64,000 bases of DNA. Origin: Streptomyces sp. MJM8645 (GTDB taxonomy: Bacteria; Actinomycetota; Actinomycetes; Streptomycetales; Streptomycetaceae). Below the pieces are notes generated by a model. That model was not told where the DNA came from, made no database searches, and was given only the letters and a program-made list of their open reading frames with translations. The DNA lies in NCBI RefSeq assembly GCF_001625365.1, contig NZ_LJJF01000001.1, positions 5,446,001 through 5,510,000 on the forward strand, given 5' to 3'. This document shows, piece by piece, positions 26,048-33,892 of this stretch. The stretch's first letter is position 1; each line of letters begins with the position of its first letter. The position numbers and the translations under genes were made by a program.

Positions 26048-26374
26048 CCGGGTGTAGACGCGATCTCCGCTTTTAGGACCAGAAAAACTAGTACTTACGG
26101 CGTGTCCGGGAATGAAGAAAGCCTGGATTCCGTTTAAGGACTTCCTGTCGGCCCGCCACTCGATCGTGGTCGGGCCGACACTGCTGATCAGCCCTTTCTC
26201 GGCGGACGGCGGAATCCGCCTGGGGGCGCGCACTCTACGTGAGCGCCCTGATGCGCTCGGATCACCACCGCAGGACCACGCATTCCCGACATCGACCTTG
26301 CCGAATGGGTGGCCAGGACGCGGTGGATGGGTGATCATGGGAATCTGACCGAGCAACGCTACGAGGAGGCACGG
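26048..26374 (+). promoter_or_regulatory. Intergenic region with hairpin before the HTH gene
   Basis: 327 bases, AT-richer than the surroundings, without a convincing gene. At 26147-26179 there is a hairpin: GTCGGCCCGCCAC pairs with GTGG-T-CGGGCCGAC (13 bp with one bulged T) around six bases. A smaller GGCGG-AAT-CCGCC hairpin follows near 26206. The first may terminate the ABC-F mRNA or structure the leader of the HTH gene. A candidate 78-codon ORF here (26112-26348) has no ribosome site and no family features, so it is not called. Confidence 0.4.
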
Positions 26375-26608
26375 GTGGCCGAGACTCTGAAAAAGGGCAG
26401 CCGGGTAACCGGTGCCGCGCGTGAGAAGCTCGCGGCCGATCTCAAGAAGAAGTACGACTCCGGGGCGAGCATTCGCGCTCTCGCGGAGGAGACCGGTCGT
26501 TCGTACGGCTTTGTGCACCGGATGCTGAGCGAGTCCGGAGTCATTCTCCGGGGCCGCGGTGGTGCCACGCGTGGCAAGAACAAGGCGACCGCCGGGGCCG
26601 GTTCCTGA
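26375..26608 (+). CDS. Small helix-turn-helix protein
   Basis: 77 residues, basic. The core LKKKYDSGASIRALAEETGRSYGFVHRMLSES is a helix-turn-helix of the homeodomain/resolvase-tail kind, preceded by TLKKGSRVTGAAREKLA and followed by a Gly/Arg/Lys-rich tail. The GTG start has an excellent GAGGAGG site five bases upstream, which rules out the longer reading. Proteins of this form are common in Streptomyces and may be nucleoid-associated or regulatory. The target is unknown. Confidence 0.8.
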   Translation: MAETLKKGSRVTGAAREKLAADLKKKYDSGASIRALAEETGRSYGFVHRMLSESGVILRGRGGATRGKNKATAGAGS

Positions 26609-26840
26609 CGGTCCGTCAGCTTATGGCTGAATGGCGCGGCGGCAGGGCGCCGACCGGGGAGACGAGAACCGATCGTCCGCCCTCGGGTCGAGTGGACCGG
26701 CCGCCGATCGTCATGTCCGGGGTGTCGTCCGCCCCCGGGCGCCCCCCTTCCGTCGATCTTTCCGGGCCGGTGCCCTGCCGCCGCGCGCCCAGGTTTGTTA
26801 CTCTCCGGTAGCCAAGCCCCTCGCCACCGGAGGTCCCCGC

Positions 26841-27647
26841 ATGACCGCCCCCGCCACCGACCCGCAGGCCCCGAGCTGGGAGCAGGACGGCGTCCGCCTG
26901 GAGATCGACGGTGAGCTCGCCGTCGTCACCCTGTGTCAGCCCAAGCGGCGCAACGCCCAGTCGCCCGCCCTGTGGCGCGCCCTCGCCGCCGCCGGCCGCG
27001 ACCTGCCCGGCGGCGTCCGGGTGGTCCTGCTGCGCGCGGAGGGCGTCTCCTTCTCGGCGGGCCTGGACCGGGCCATGTTCACCCCCGAGGGCATCCCCGG
27101 CGAGCCCACCTTCCTCCAGCTCGCCGGCGCCCCCGACCAGGAGCTCGACGACACCATCGCCTCCTACCAGCAGGCCTTCACCTGGTGGCGCCGCCCCGAC
27201 CTGGTCTCCATCGCCGCCGTCCAGGGCCATGCCGTCGGCGCCGGCTTCCAGCTCGCCCTCGGCTGCGACCTGCGCGTCGTCGCCGACGACGTCCAGTTCG
27301 CCATGAAGGAGACCTCGCTCGGCCTCGTCCCCGACCTGGCCGGCACCAAGCCGCTCACCGAACTCGTCGGCTACGCCCGGGCGCTGGAGATCTGCGCCAC
27401 CGGCCGCTGGGTCGGCGCCGAGGAGGCCGCCGCCATCGGGCTGGCCAACCTGGCCGTCCCCGGTGCGGAACTGGACGCCGCCGCCCGCGACCTCGCCGCC
27501 GCCCTGCTGGCCGCGCCGCGCAACGCCGTCATCGAGACCAAGGCCCTGCTCCAGGGCGCCGCCGGCCGCTCCTTCGACGAGCAGCGCTCGGCCGAACGGG
27601 CGGCGCAGGCCCGCCGCCTGCGGGACCTCGCCGGGATCGGCGACTAG
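26841..27647 (+). CDS. Enoyl-CoA hydratase/isomerase family protein
   Basis: 268 residues with the crotonase fold. The oxyanion-hole parts are SFSAGLDRAMF (residues about 70-80) and QGHAVGAGFQLALGCDLRV (about 130). FAMKETSLGLVPDLAGTKPL holds the usual catalytic-Glu region but with Asp at the second position. It should hydrate or isomerise an enoyl-CoA in fatty-acid or amino-acid breakdown. CCGGAGG precedes the ATG. A strong terminator lies behind it, so it is monocistronic. Confidence 0.88.
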   Translation: MTAPATDPQAPSWEQDGVRLEIDGELAVVTLCQPKRRNAQSPALWRALAAAGRDLPGGVRVVLLRAEGVSFSAGLDRAMFTPEGIPGEPTFLQLAGAPDQELDDTIASYQQAFTWWRRPDLVSIAAVQGHAVGAGFQLALGCDLRVVADDVQFAMKETSLGLVPDLAGTKPLTELVGYARALEICATGRWVGAEEAAAIGLANLAVPGAELDAAARDLAAALLAAPRNAVIETKALLQGAAGRSFDEQRSAERAAQARRLRDLAGIGD

Positions 27648-27667
27648 CCGGGTTGCGTCGTGTGAAC

Positions 27668-27703
27668 GGGCCCGGCCCGGGGTGTGCTCCCCGGGTCGGG
27701 CCC
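27668..27703 (+). terminator. Terminator of the enoyl-CoA hydratase gene
   Basis: GGGCCCGGCCCGGGG pairs with CCCCGGGTCGGGCCC (15 positions, one mismatch) around TGTGCT, 21 bases past the stop. Confidence 0.8.
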
Positions 27704-27831
27704 TCGGCGTTCCCGGAAGCGTCCCGGTGGCGTCCCGGCGGCCCTCCCCGGCGGGCGCGGAACGTGGCGCAATGCCAGAGTTATGGGGATTTGCGATATA
27801 GCTGGAGCCGTACGACGGGAGATGCGCCCCC

Positions 27832-28374
27832 ATGCCTGACACTCCGACCCCCGCCACCATGCACAAGAACCCCGGCCACGTCGCGGCCGCCGGCTCCGCC
27901 GTCCACGCGCCGTCCTCGCCGTCCGCCGCCTCCGCCGCGACCGACGCCGGCAAGCCGACCGGCGAGCGCGGCCGCACGGCGCTGGCCGTCGGCGTGGTCG
28001 AGAAGATCGCCGGGATGGCCGCCCGCGAGGTCAACGGCATCCACGCCCTCGGCTCCGGCCTCGCCCGCACCTTCGGTGCGATGCGCGACCGGGTGCCGGG
28101 CGGCAAGTCCGGCGTCGGGCGCGGCATCAAGGCCGAGGTCGGCGAGAAGCAGACCGCCATCGACATCGCCCTGGTCGTCGAGTACGGCGTGGTCATCCCC
28201 GAACTCGCCCGGCAGGTACGGGAGAACATCATCGACGCGGTCGAGCGGATGACCGGCCTGGAAGTCGTCGAGGTCAACATCGCGGTCAACGACGTCCACC
28301 TCCCCGACGAGCCCGACGTCGAGGAGGAGGAAGAGGAGACGGTCGTCGCGGGGCAGCGGCCCAAGCTCAAGTAG
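27832..28374 (+). CDS. Asp23/Gls24 family envelope stress protein
   Basis: 180 residues. A disordered Pro/Ala/Ser-rich head of about 45 residues precedes the Asp23 domain, marked by ALAVGVVEKIAGMAAREVNGIHALG, DIALVVEYGVVIPELARQVRENI and VVEVNIAVNDVHLPDE. A strongly acidic stretch (DEPDVEEEEEE) ends the domain. Such proteins coat the cell membrane through the anchor AmaP, whose homologue is four genes on. The five genes 27832-30208 form one unit with short gaps and overlaps. Confidence 0.88.
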   Translation: MPDTPTPATMHKNPGHVAAAGSAVHAPSSPSAASAATDAGKPTGERGRTALAVGVVEKIAGMAAREVNGIHALGSGLARTFGAMRDRVPGGKSGVGRGIKAEVGEKQTAIDIALVVEYGVVIPELARQVRENIIDAVERMTGLEVVEVNIAVNDVHLPDEPDVEEEEEETVVAGQRPKLK

Positions 28375-28426
28375 CGAGCCCACGAAGCGCCCGGCGGCGG
28401 GCGGCAGCGAGGACGAGGAGTAGCGG

Positions 28427-28618
28427 ATGAACCTGGCCATCGTCGGCCTGGTGGTGGGCATGGCCCTCGGCTTCGCCGGGTACTTCGGCGGCTTCGCGGC
28501 GTTCCTGCTGGTCGCCGCGCTCGGGCTGGTCGGCTTCGTGGCCGGCCGCCTGCTGGAGGGCGACATCGAGCTGGGCGACCTCGGCGACCTGCTCCGCGGC
28601 CGCGACCGGCGCCGTTGA
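28427..28618 (+). CDS. Small two-helix membrane protein (DUF2273-like)
   Basis: 63 residues: two hydrophobic helices (about 2-22 and 24-43) then an acidic-to-basic tail ELGDLGDLLRGRDRRR. Small proteins of this shape accompany Asp23 genes in Gram-positives. Its stop overlaps the ATG of the next gene (TGATG). The precise role is unknown, but position suggests part of the Asp23 membrane complex. Confidence 0.75.
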   Translation: MNLAIVGLVVGMALGFAGYFGGFAAFLLVAALGLVGFVAGRLLEGDIELGDLGDLLRGRDRRR

Positions 28619-28965
28619 TGGCGGCTCCCACCACCAGTGCCCGCCGCGAACCCGCCGCCCGGGGCCGACTCCGGATCGCCGACCGCGTCTACGCCCGCAT
28701 CGCGGCCCGGGCCGCCCGCGAGGCCCTCGCCGACGTCTGGACCGGCCGCACCGCCAAGGGCGCACCGCCCGCCGTCTCGGTGGCCACGCCCGGCAGCACC
28801 GTGACCGTCCGGGTCGCCGTCGCACTGCCCTTCCCCGCCGACCTCGCGGCGCTCGCCCGGGCCGTCCGCGAACGCGTCGCCGCGCAGGTCGCCGGGTTCA
28901 CCGGGACCAGGGTGTCCGAGGTGGTCGTCGTCGTGGAGCGGCTGGTGACCGGGGGAGTGTCATGA
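28618..28965 (+). CDS. Second Asp23-type protein
   Basis: 115 residues. RLRIADRVYARIAARAAREAL replaces the usual Asp23 head, and the body VSVATPGSTVTVRVAVALPFPADLAALARAVRERVAAQV followed by GTRVSEVVVVVERL fits the alternating pattern of the Asp23/Gls24 fold. It is a divergent paralogue of the protein two genes upstream and may form mixed complexes with it. It overlaps both neighbours by a few bases. Function is inferred from position and fold pattern. Confidence 0.7.
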   Translation: MAAPTTSARREPAARGRLRIADRVYARIAARAAREALADVWTGRTAKGAPPAVSVATPGSTVTVRVAVALPFPADLAALARAVRERVAAQVAGFTGTRVSEVVVVVERLVTGGVS

Positions 28966-29570
28966 GTGCGGGGGGCGAACCGGTGCCCGGCGAGGAGGCG
29001 ACGGCGGCCGGGGACGGGCCCCCGCCGGAGAAGGTACGGCGGCCGCGGGCGCCGCGGGCCGTCGTCGCGGCGCTCGTCGCCACCGTGCTGATGGTGCTCG
29101 CGGGCGCGCTGCTGTACGACGTGATCGCCGTCCGCGCCGGGTACCCGACCCGCCGGTGGCGCGCCCGGATCGCCGACGAACTGGCCACCCGTCACCTCGA
29201 CTACCTGTGGGCGCTGGTGGGTGCCGGCGCCGCCGTCCTCCTCGGCGGGGTGTTGTTCTGGCTGGCCCTCGCCCCCGGTCTCGGCCGCTGGCTCCCGCTG
29301 CGCCGGCACGGCGACACCGGCGCCGTCATCGACCGGGCCGGCATCGGGCACCTGCTCGCCGACCGCGCCGCCGGACTCCAGGGCATCGACCAGCTGCGGA
29401 TCCGGATCAGCCGCCGGCGCGTCCGGGTCACCCTCATCGGGGCGGCGGACCCGGTGTCGGTCCAGCGCCAACTGCGCGATGAGCTGGCACGGGTGACGCT
29501 GGCCCGGCCGCTGCGCCTGGACGTGCGGGCGGCGCCCGGGGCGGGGCCCGGGGTGGGGGCGGCGGGATGA
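28962..29570 (+). CDS. Membrane protein of the Asp23 cluster (DUF6286-like)
   Basis: 202 residues. A disordered head, a helix at about 34-55, a short external loop (TRRWRARIADELATRHLDYLW), a second helix at about 85-107 and a cytoplasmic C-terminal domain with RIRISRRRVRVTLIGAADPVSVQRQL. The C-terminal part resembles the DUF6286 proteins seen in actinomycete Asp23 loci. ATG overlaps the previous stop (ATGA). No enzyme motif is seen. Confidence 0.68.
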   Translation: MSAGGEPVPGEEATAAGDGPPPEKVRRPRAPRAVVAALVATVLMVLAGALLYDVIAVRAGYPTRRWRARIADELATRHLDYLWALVGAGAAVLLGGVLFWLALAPGLGRWLPLRRHGDTGAVIDRAGIGHLLADRAAGLQGIDQLRIRISRRRVRVTLIGAADPVSVQRQLRDELARVTLARPLRLDVRAAPGAGPGVGAAG

Positions 29571-30208
29571 GGCGGACGGCCGTCAACCGGGTGCTGCTGG
29601 GCGTGGTCGGGGCGGTGCTGCTGGCCGCCGGCGTGCTGGTGCTGGCCGGCGGGCTCGACCTGTACCGGCGGCTCGGCGCCGACCCGCCGGGCTGGTGGCC
29701 GCTCACCTCCCCGGACCAGCCGGTGCTCAGTGCCCGCTCGCGCACCCGCTGGGCGGATTCGGCCTGGTGGTGGCCCACCGTCATCGGCGGGCTGGCCGTG
29801 GTGGTCGCGGGCACCGCCTGGTGGCTGGTGGCGCAGCTGCGGCGCAGCGGCCCGGCCGGCCTCGTCGTGCCGACGCCCGGCGCCACCGGACTCCGGCTGC
29901 GGGTCCGCACCCGGGCGCTGGAAGAGGCGCTGGAGACCGGGACGGCCACGCTCCCCGAAGTCGAGCGCGCGGGCGTACGCCTGGTGCGCGCACCCGGGCA
30001 CCCGCGGCTGCGGGGCGCCGTCCGGCTCACCCCCGGCGGCGATCCGGCGGCCCTGGTGGAGCACTTCGACACCGGCCCGCGAACCGACGCCCGGACCAGC
30101 CTGGGCCTCCCGGAACTCCCCGCCGATCTGCGGATCCGGATCCTCCGGGCCGCCCGGCCCGAGTCGCGACGGCGCCGCGGGCGGCGCAGACCCCCGCGGG
30201 TGGAGTGA
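29567..30208 (+). CDS. AmaP-like membrane anchor of the Asp23 cluster
   Basis: 213 residues with two membrane helices (about 8-30 and 66-90) and a basic cytoplasmic domain containing GLRLRVRTRALEEALETGTATLPEVERAGVRL. This is the layout of AmaP, the alkaline-shock membrane anchor that holds Asp23 at the membrane in staphylococci. The basic tail SRRRRGRRRPPR may contact phospholipid or nucleic acid. It overlaps the previous gene by four bases and ends the operon. Confidence 0.75.
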   Translation: MRRTAVNRVLLGVVGAVLLAAGVLVLAGGLDLYRRLGADPPGWWPLTSPDQPVLSARSRTRWADSAWWWPTVIGGLAVVVAGTAWWLVAQLRRSGPAGLVVPTPGATGLRLRVRTRALEEALETGTATLPEVERAGVRLVRAPGHPRLRGAVRLTPGGDPAALVEHFDTGPRTDARTSLGLPELPADLRIRILRAARPESRRRRGRRRPPRVE

Positions 30209-30210
30209 AC

Positions 30211-30242
30211 CGGGGGCGGGCGGAGCCGGGCGCCCGCCCCCG
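30211..30242. terminator. Terminator between convergent Asp23 operon and SDR gene
   Basis: CGGGGGCGGGCG and CGCCCGCCCCCG form a perfect 12-bp stem with an eight-base loop, starting three bases after the stop of the AmaP-like gene. Confidence 0.78.
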
Positions 30243-30254
30243 TGGTCAGTACAC

Positions 30255-31025
30255 CTAGAGGGGCCGCAGGGCGCCGCCGTCGACGGGGATCATCACACCG
30301 GTCAGGTAGGAGGCGGCGGGGGAGAGCAGGAAGGCCGCGACCTTGCCGAACTCCTCCGGGGTGCCGTAGCGGCCGAGCGGGATGGTCGCGGCGGCCTGGG
30401 CGCGGGCGGCGTCCGGGTCGCCGCCCAGGGAGTCCAGCTCGCGCACCCGGTCGGTGTCGATCCGGGCCGGGAGCAGGCCCACCACCCGGATGCCGCGCGG
30501 GCCGAGCTCGTCGGCGAGGGACTTGGCGGCCATCGCCAGCCCCGGGCGCAGGCCGTTGGAGATGCCCAGGCCGGGGATCGGCTGGCGCACCGAGCCGGAG
30601 AGCACGAAGCCGATCACGCCGCCCTCGCCGAGGGCTGCGGCGGCGGCGCGGGCGAGCCGCAGCGCGCCGAGGAAGACCGACTCGAACGCGTCGCGCCAGG
30701 CCTCCTCGGGGGCGGTGGCCACCGGGCCGGCCTGGGGGCCGCCGACGCTGATCAGCACGCCGTCGAGCCGGCCGAAGTGCCCGGTCGCCTCGGCGATCAG
30801 CCGTTCGGCGGTCGCCGGGTCGGCGTTGTCGGCGGCCAGGCCGTGGGCCGTCCCGGCGCCGCCGATGGCGTCCAGCTCGGCGACGGCGGCGGCCACGGAC
30901 TCCTTGCCGCGTCCGCTGACCAGCACCCGTGCTCCGTCGGCGGCCAGCTCCCGGGCGGCGGCGAAGCCGAGGCCCCGGGTGGCGCCGGTGGCCACGTACA
31001 CCTTGTCCTTCAGTCCAAGATCCAT
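30255..31025 (-). CDS. Short-chain dehydrogenase family protein lacking the catalytic Tyr
   Basis: 256 residues with a clear Rossmann fold: TGATRGLG at 13-20, VSGRG near 36 and LISVGGP near 91 in place of NNAG. The Ser-Tyr-Lys site is changed. After VLSGSVRQPIPGLG the expected YxxxK reads SNGLR, so Tyr becomes Ser156 and Lys becomes Arg160. This loss is shared by a known SDR subgroup, so it may be a different activity or a non-enzymatic binder rather than a dead gene. The ATG at 31025 was chosen; an upstream ATG at 31034 is possible. Confidence 0.82.
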   Translation of the reverse strand: MDLGLKDKVYVATGATRGLGFAAARELAADGARVLVSGRGKESVAAAVAELDAIGGAGTAHGLAADNADPATAERLIAEATGHFGRLDGVLISVGGPQAGPVATAPEEAWRDAFESVFLGALRLARAAAAALGEGGVIGFVLSGSVRQPIPGLGISNGLRPGLAMAAKSLADELGPRGIRVVGLLPARIDTDRVRELDSLGGDPDAARAQAAATIPLGRYGTPEEFGKVAAFLLSPAASYLTGVMIPVDGGALRPL

Positions 31026-31094
31026 GGGGCCCATCCTGCCGGGTGGCGGGCGCGAGGGGGAGGGCCGGGGGCTGGGGGGCGGTCGGAGCCGGGC

Positions 31095-31125
31095 TGGCGT
31101 TGACGTCCGGGTCAAGGTCTACCGT
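31095..31125 (+). promoter_or_regulatory. MerR-type promoter with operator dyad
   Basis: TTGAC-GTCCGG-GTCAA (31100-31115) is a perfect 5-bp dyad. It lies in a 19-base spacer between a -35-like TGGCGT (31095-31100) and a -10-like TACCGT (31120-31125). Over-long spacers with an internal dyad are typical of MerR-controlled promoters, so the MerR protein downstream probably regulates itself and the thioredoxin gene from here. Confidence 0.5.
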
Positions 31126-31171
31126 CGGTCCCGGCGGCGTGCGGAGGCGGGCCGGGAGAGCGGGTGCGGGG

Positions 31172-31597
31172 ATGCGGATCGGGGAGCTGGCGGAGCGGGC
31201 GGGGACGACCACCCGAGCGCTGCGGTACTACGAGCAGCTCGGCCTGCTGCCGGCCCGCCGGGCGGGCAACGGCTACCGGGCGTACGACGAGGAGGACCTG
31301 CGGCTGCTGCGGCAGATCCGGACGCTGCAGGACTTCGGGTTCGGCCTGGAGGAGACCCGCCCGTTCGTGGAGTGCCTCCAGGCGGGCCACCCCGAGGGCG
31401 ACTCCTGCCCGGCCTCGCTGGAGGTGTACCGGCGCAAGCTCGCCGAACTGGACGAGTGCATCGCCCGGCTGCAGGACGTCCGGGCCCAGGTGGCCGGGCA
31501 GTTCGACCGGGCGGTACGGGCCCGGGACGGGCTGGCGGCCGAGCCCTCCGGACAGCCGCCGCGCTGTGAACTGGCGAACGAATGGGCGAAGGAGTAG
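31172..31597 (+). CDS. MerR-family transcriptional regulator
   Basis: 141 residues. The winged helix-turn-helix is MRIGELAERAGTTTRALRYYE followed by LGLLPARRAGNGYRAYDEEDL. The long dimer helix runs from about residue 80, and the short C-terminal region has Cys68, Cys78 and Cys135. It lacks the clustered Cys arrangement of metal sensors such as CueR or of the iron-sulphur SoxR, so the signal is uncertain; redox or small-molecule sensing is possible. The thioredoxin gene starts three bases after its stop. Confidence 0.87.
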   Translation: MRIGELAERAGTTTRALRYYEQLGLLPARRAGNGYRAYDEEDLRLLRQIRTLQDFGFGLEETRPFVECLQAGHPEGDSCPASLEVYRRKLAELDECIARLQDVRAQVAGQFDRAVRARDGLAAEPSGQPPRCELANEWAKE

Positions 31598-31600
31598 ACG

Positions 31601-31933
31601 ATGGTGCAGATCCCAGGGGTGCCCGCGGTGACGGACGACACGTTCGCCGCGGAGGTGCTGGCGGCCGAAGGGCCGGTGCTGGTGGACTTCACGGCGGACT
31701 GGTGCCCGCCGTGCCGGATGATGGCGCCGGTGCTGGCGGACGTCGCCCGTGAGGAGGCGCACCGGCTGCGGGTGGTCAGCGTGGACGTGGACCGCAATCC
31801 GCGCACCCAGGCGGCGTACGGGGTGCTGTCGATGCCGACGCTGATGGTGTTCCGCGGCGGCGAGCCGGTGCGTTCGGTGGTCGGCGCCCGGGCCAAGGCG
31901 CGGCTGCTGCGCGAGCTGGAGGACGTGCTGTAG
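31601..31933 (+). CDS. Thioredoxin
   Basis: 110 residues, the usual thioredoxin length. The active site is WCPPC (Cys35, Cys38), not the common WCGPC, which usually shifts the redox potential. The cis-Pro loop is seen in SMPTLMVFRGGE. It is a cytoplasmic disulphide reductase. Coupling to a MerR gene with an operator dyad upstream suggests stress induction. The gene is not the housekeeping trxA next to trxB. Confidence 0.92.
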   Translation: MVQIPGVPAVTDDTFAAEVLAAEGPVLVDFTADWCPPCRMMAPVLADVAREEAHRLRVVSVDVDRNPRTQAAYGVLSMPTLMVFRGGEPVRSVVGARAKARLLRELEDVL

Positions 31934-31980
31934 GCGGTTCTCCGGGGCGTTCCCCCGGGTAGGGGCCTCGGGCCGGGGCC

Positions 31981-32787
31981 TCAGGCCGCCGGTACGGCCT
32001 CGACCGGCACCTCGGCCTCGGCGGCCTGCTTGGCCCGGTCCTTGGCCTCGCGGCGGGCCAGCACCCCGACCCCGACCGGGATCATCGCGGTGAACAGCCA
32101 CCACTGGATCGCGTACGCCATGTGCGGGCCGATGTCGGAGTGGTTGGGCTCGGGGATCAGCTCGGGCTGGTCGGCGGGGGCCGGGGTGGTGGCGGTGAGC
32201 TCCAGGTAGCCGCCGAGCACGGTGGTGACGCCGGTCTCCTTGGCCTGCTGCTCGGTGTTGATCAGGTTGAACTGCCGGTCGGGCAGGCCGGCGCGGTCCT
32301 TGATGCCGCTGCTGCCCGTGGTCTCGTCGGCGCGCATCCGACCGGTGAGGGAGACCTCGCCGGTCGGGGCGGCCGGGACGGTCGGGTAGGCGGTGGCGCC
32401 GCCGTCGCCGGCCACCCAGCCGCGGTTGACCAGGATGCTGCCCCTGCCGTCGGAGAGCTTGAGCGGGGTGATGACGAAGTAGCCGATCGTGTCCCCGCTG
32501 GAGTCGGTCCGCTTGCGGACGACGAACTCGTGCGCCGTGTCGTACTGCCCGGTGGCCGTCACCGGGTGCCAGATGAGGTCCTTGGGCACCGCGAAGCCGG
32601 GGGCCGACGACACCGTGTCGAACGGCACGGGGGCGACGGTGAGGGCCTTGCCGATCAGGTCGTTCCGGGCCACCCGCGACTCGTGGCGGTGCAGCTGCCA
32701 GAAGCCCAGCTCGATCGTCGCGGGGATCAGCAGCAGCGCGATCAGCATGGTGATCAGCCACTGGCGGGTCAGCAGAAAACGGTACAC
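31981..32787 (-). CDS. SURF1 family cytochrome oxidase biogenesis protein
   Basis: 268 residues with a membrane helix at each end (about 11-31 and 229-250) and a SURF1 domain between. Diagnostic parts are GFWQLHRHESR after the first helix, VNRGWVAGD in the middle and HMAYAIQWWLFTAMIPVG at the end. SURF1 helps insert haem into cytochrome c oxidase subunit I. The GTG at 32787 was chosen because TACCGT lies six bases upstream, a leaderless layout, and because it begins at YRFLLTRQW like its relatives. Confidence 0.9.
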   Translation of the reverse strand: MYRFLLTRQWLITMLIALLLIPATIELGFWQLHRHESRVARNDLIGKALTVAPVPFDTVSSAPGFAVPKDLIWHPVTATGQYDTAHEFVVRKRTDSSGDTIGYFVITPLKLSDGRGSILVNRGWVAGDGGATAYPTVPAAPTGEVSLTGRMRADETTGSSGIKDRAGLPDRQFNLINTEQQAKETGVTTVLGGYLELTATTPAPADQPELIPEPNHSDIGPHMAYAIQWWLFTAMIPVGVGVLARREAKDRAKQAAEAEVPVEAVPAA

Positions 32788-32818
32788 ATGGGCACGGTAC
32801 GCCGACTTCACATCCGGC

Positions 32819-33814
32819 TCACGCACCGGGGTGCGGGGCGACCTCGCGGAGCAGTTGGAGGAAGGCGTCCTCGCCGACCACCGGCGTGCCGACCTCGCGG
32901 GCCCGGCGGGCCTTGCCGCTCCAGCTGCCCGGCTCGTTGGTGACCAGCAGGCTGGTGAGCCGGCTCACCGAGGTGGCGATGTGCAGGCCGGCCTCGGCGG
33001 CGCGGTCCTCCAGCAGCTCCCGGTCGGTGGCGGTGTCGCCGGTGAAGGCCACCCGCATGCCCTGCACCAGCGGCTTGCCGTCCTCCCAGCGTCCCGGGTT
33101 GGGGTACGGGCAGGGCGGGCGCTTCTTGGCCTGGCGGTAGGCGGCGCCGGTCCAGGAGGCGCGGCCGAGGGTGGCGGGCTCGTCCTCGCCGAGGTCGGTG
33201 ACGGCCACGCAGGCCTGCACCGGCAGCGGGACGCCGCCCTGGCGGGCCAGGTGCAGGCTGGGGCGGAACGCCTCGGCGAGCACCCGGGCGTCGTCCAGGG
33301 CGTTGTGGGCGTGCTGCTGGCGGACGCCGAAGTGGGCGGCGAGCGAGGACAGCTTGCCGTTGGGCAGCGGCAGCCGCAGGTCGCGGGAGAGCACCATGGT
33401 GCAGATCCGCTGTTCGACCGGGGCGCGCAGGCCGGCCCGGGAGAACTCGCGCGAGATCATGTTCCAGTCGAAGAGCGCGTTGTGGGCGACCAGGACCCGG
33501 CCGTTCAGCCGGTCGGCGAATTCGTCGGCGATCTGCGGGAAGGTCGGGGCGCCGGAGAGCAGCTCCGACGTGAGGCCGTGGATCCAGACCGGGCCCGGGT
33601 CCCGCTGGGGGTTGACCAGGGTGTACCAGTGGTCGGTGACCTCGCCGTCCGGGTCCAGCTGGTAGACGCCCGCCGAGATGACGCGGTCCGAGCGGCCGAG
33701 GCCGGTGGTCTCGACGTCGACCACCGCGAAGCCCTCGGCGGGGGCGGCGGTGCGCTGGGCGGGGACCTGGACGGTCCGCGGCGCGCCGTACGTCTCGGGC
33801 TGGATCGGGTGCAT
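32819..33814 (-). CDS. DEDDh 3'-5' exonuclease with C-terminal BRCT domain
   Basis: 331 residues. The DnaQ-like exonuclease fold occupies about 25-200: VVDVETTGLG (Asp33, Glu35), HNALFDWNMISRE and HNALDDARVLAEAF (the DEDDh His and Asp). A region with GMRVAFTGDTATDRELLEDRAAEAG to LVTNEPGSWSGKARRAREVGTPVVGEDAFL (about 245-325) is a BRCT domain. It resembles the epsilon proofreading subunit but the BRCT suggests repair or nick-related work. TATCCT eight bases before the ATG suggests a leaderless mRNA. Confidence 0.88.
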   Translation of the reverse strand: MHPIQPETYGAPRTVQVPAQRTAAPAEGFAVVDVETTGLGRSDRVISAGVYQLDPDGEVTDHWYTLVNPQRDPGPVWIHGLTSELLSGAPTFPQIADEFADRLNGRVLVAHNALFDWNMISREFSRAGLRAPVEQRICTMVLSRDLRLPLPNGKLSSLAAHFGVRQQHAHNALDDARVLAEAFRPSLHLARQGGVPLPVQACVAVTDLGEDEPATLGRASWTGAAYRQAKKRPPCPYPNPGRWEDGKPLVQGMRVAFTGDTATDRELLEDRAAEAGLHIATSVSRLTSLLVTNEPGSWSGKARRAREVGTPVVGEDAFLQLLREVAPHPGA

Positions 33815-33859
33815 GGTCCAACAGGATAAGCGCCGTCGGGCCCGCGTCCGGTCGAAATG

Positions 33860-33885
33860 TTCCGGCCGAGCGACCGGAATAGAGT
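33860..33885 (+). promoter_or_regulatory. Promoter and operator-like dyad before the alcohol dehydrogenase
   Basis: TTCCGGCCGAGCGACCGGAA (33860-33879) holds a perfect TTCCGG/CCGGAA dyad. It directly abuts TAGAGT (33880-33885), a -10-like box seven bases before an ATG. A protein bound to the dyad would block RNA polymerase. Its identity is unknown. Confidence 0.45.
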
Positions 33886-33892
33886 ATTCCGT

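Noticed and set aside
26112..26348. Possible 78-codon ORF before the HTH gene
   Set aside because: No ribosome site, contains the 13-bp hairpin, and its frame shows no coding bias.
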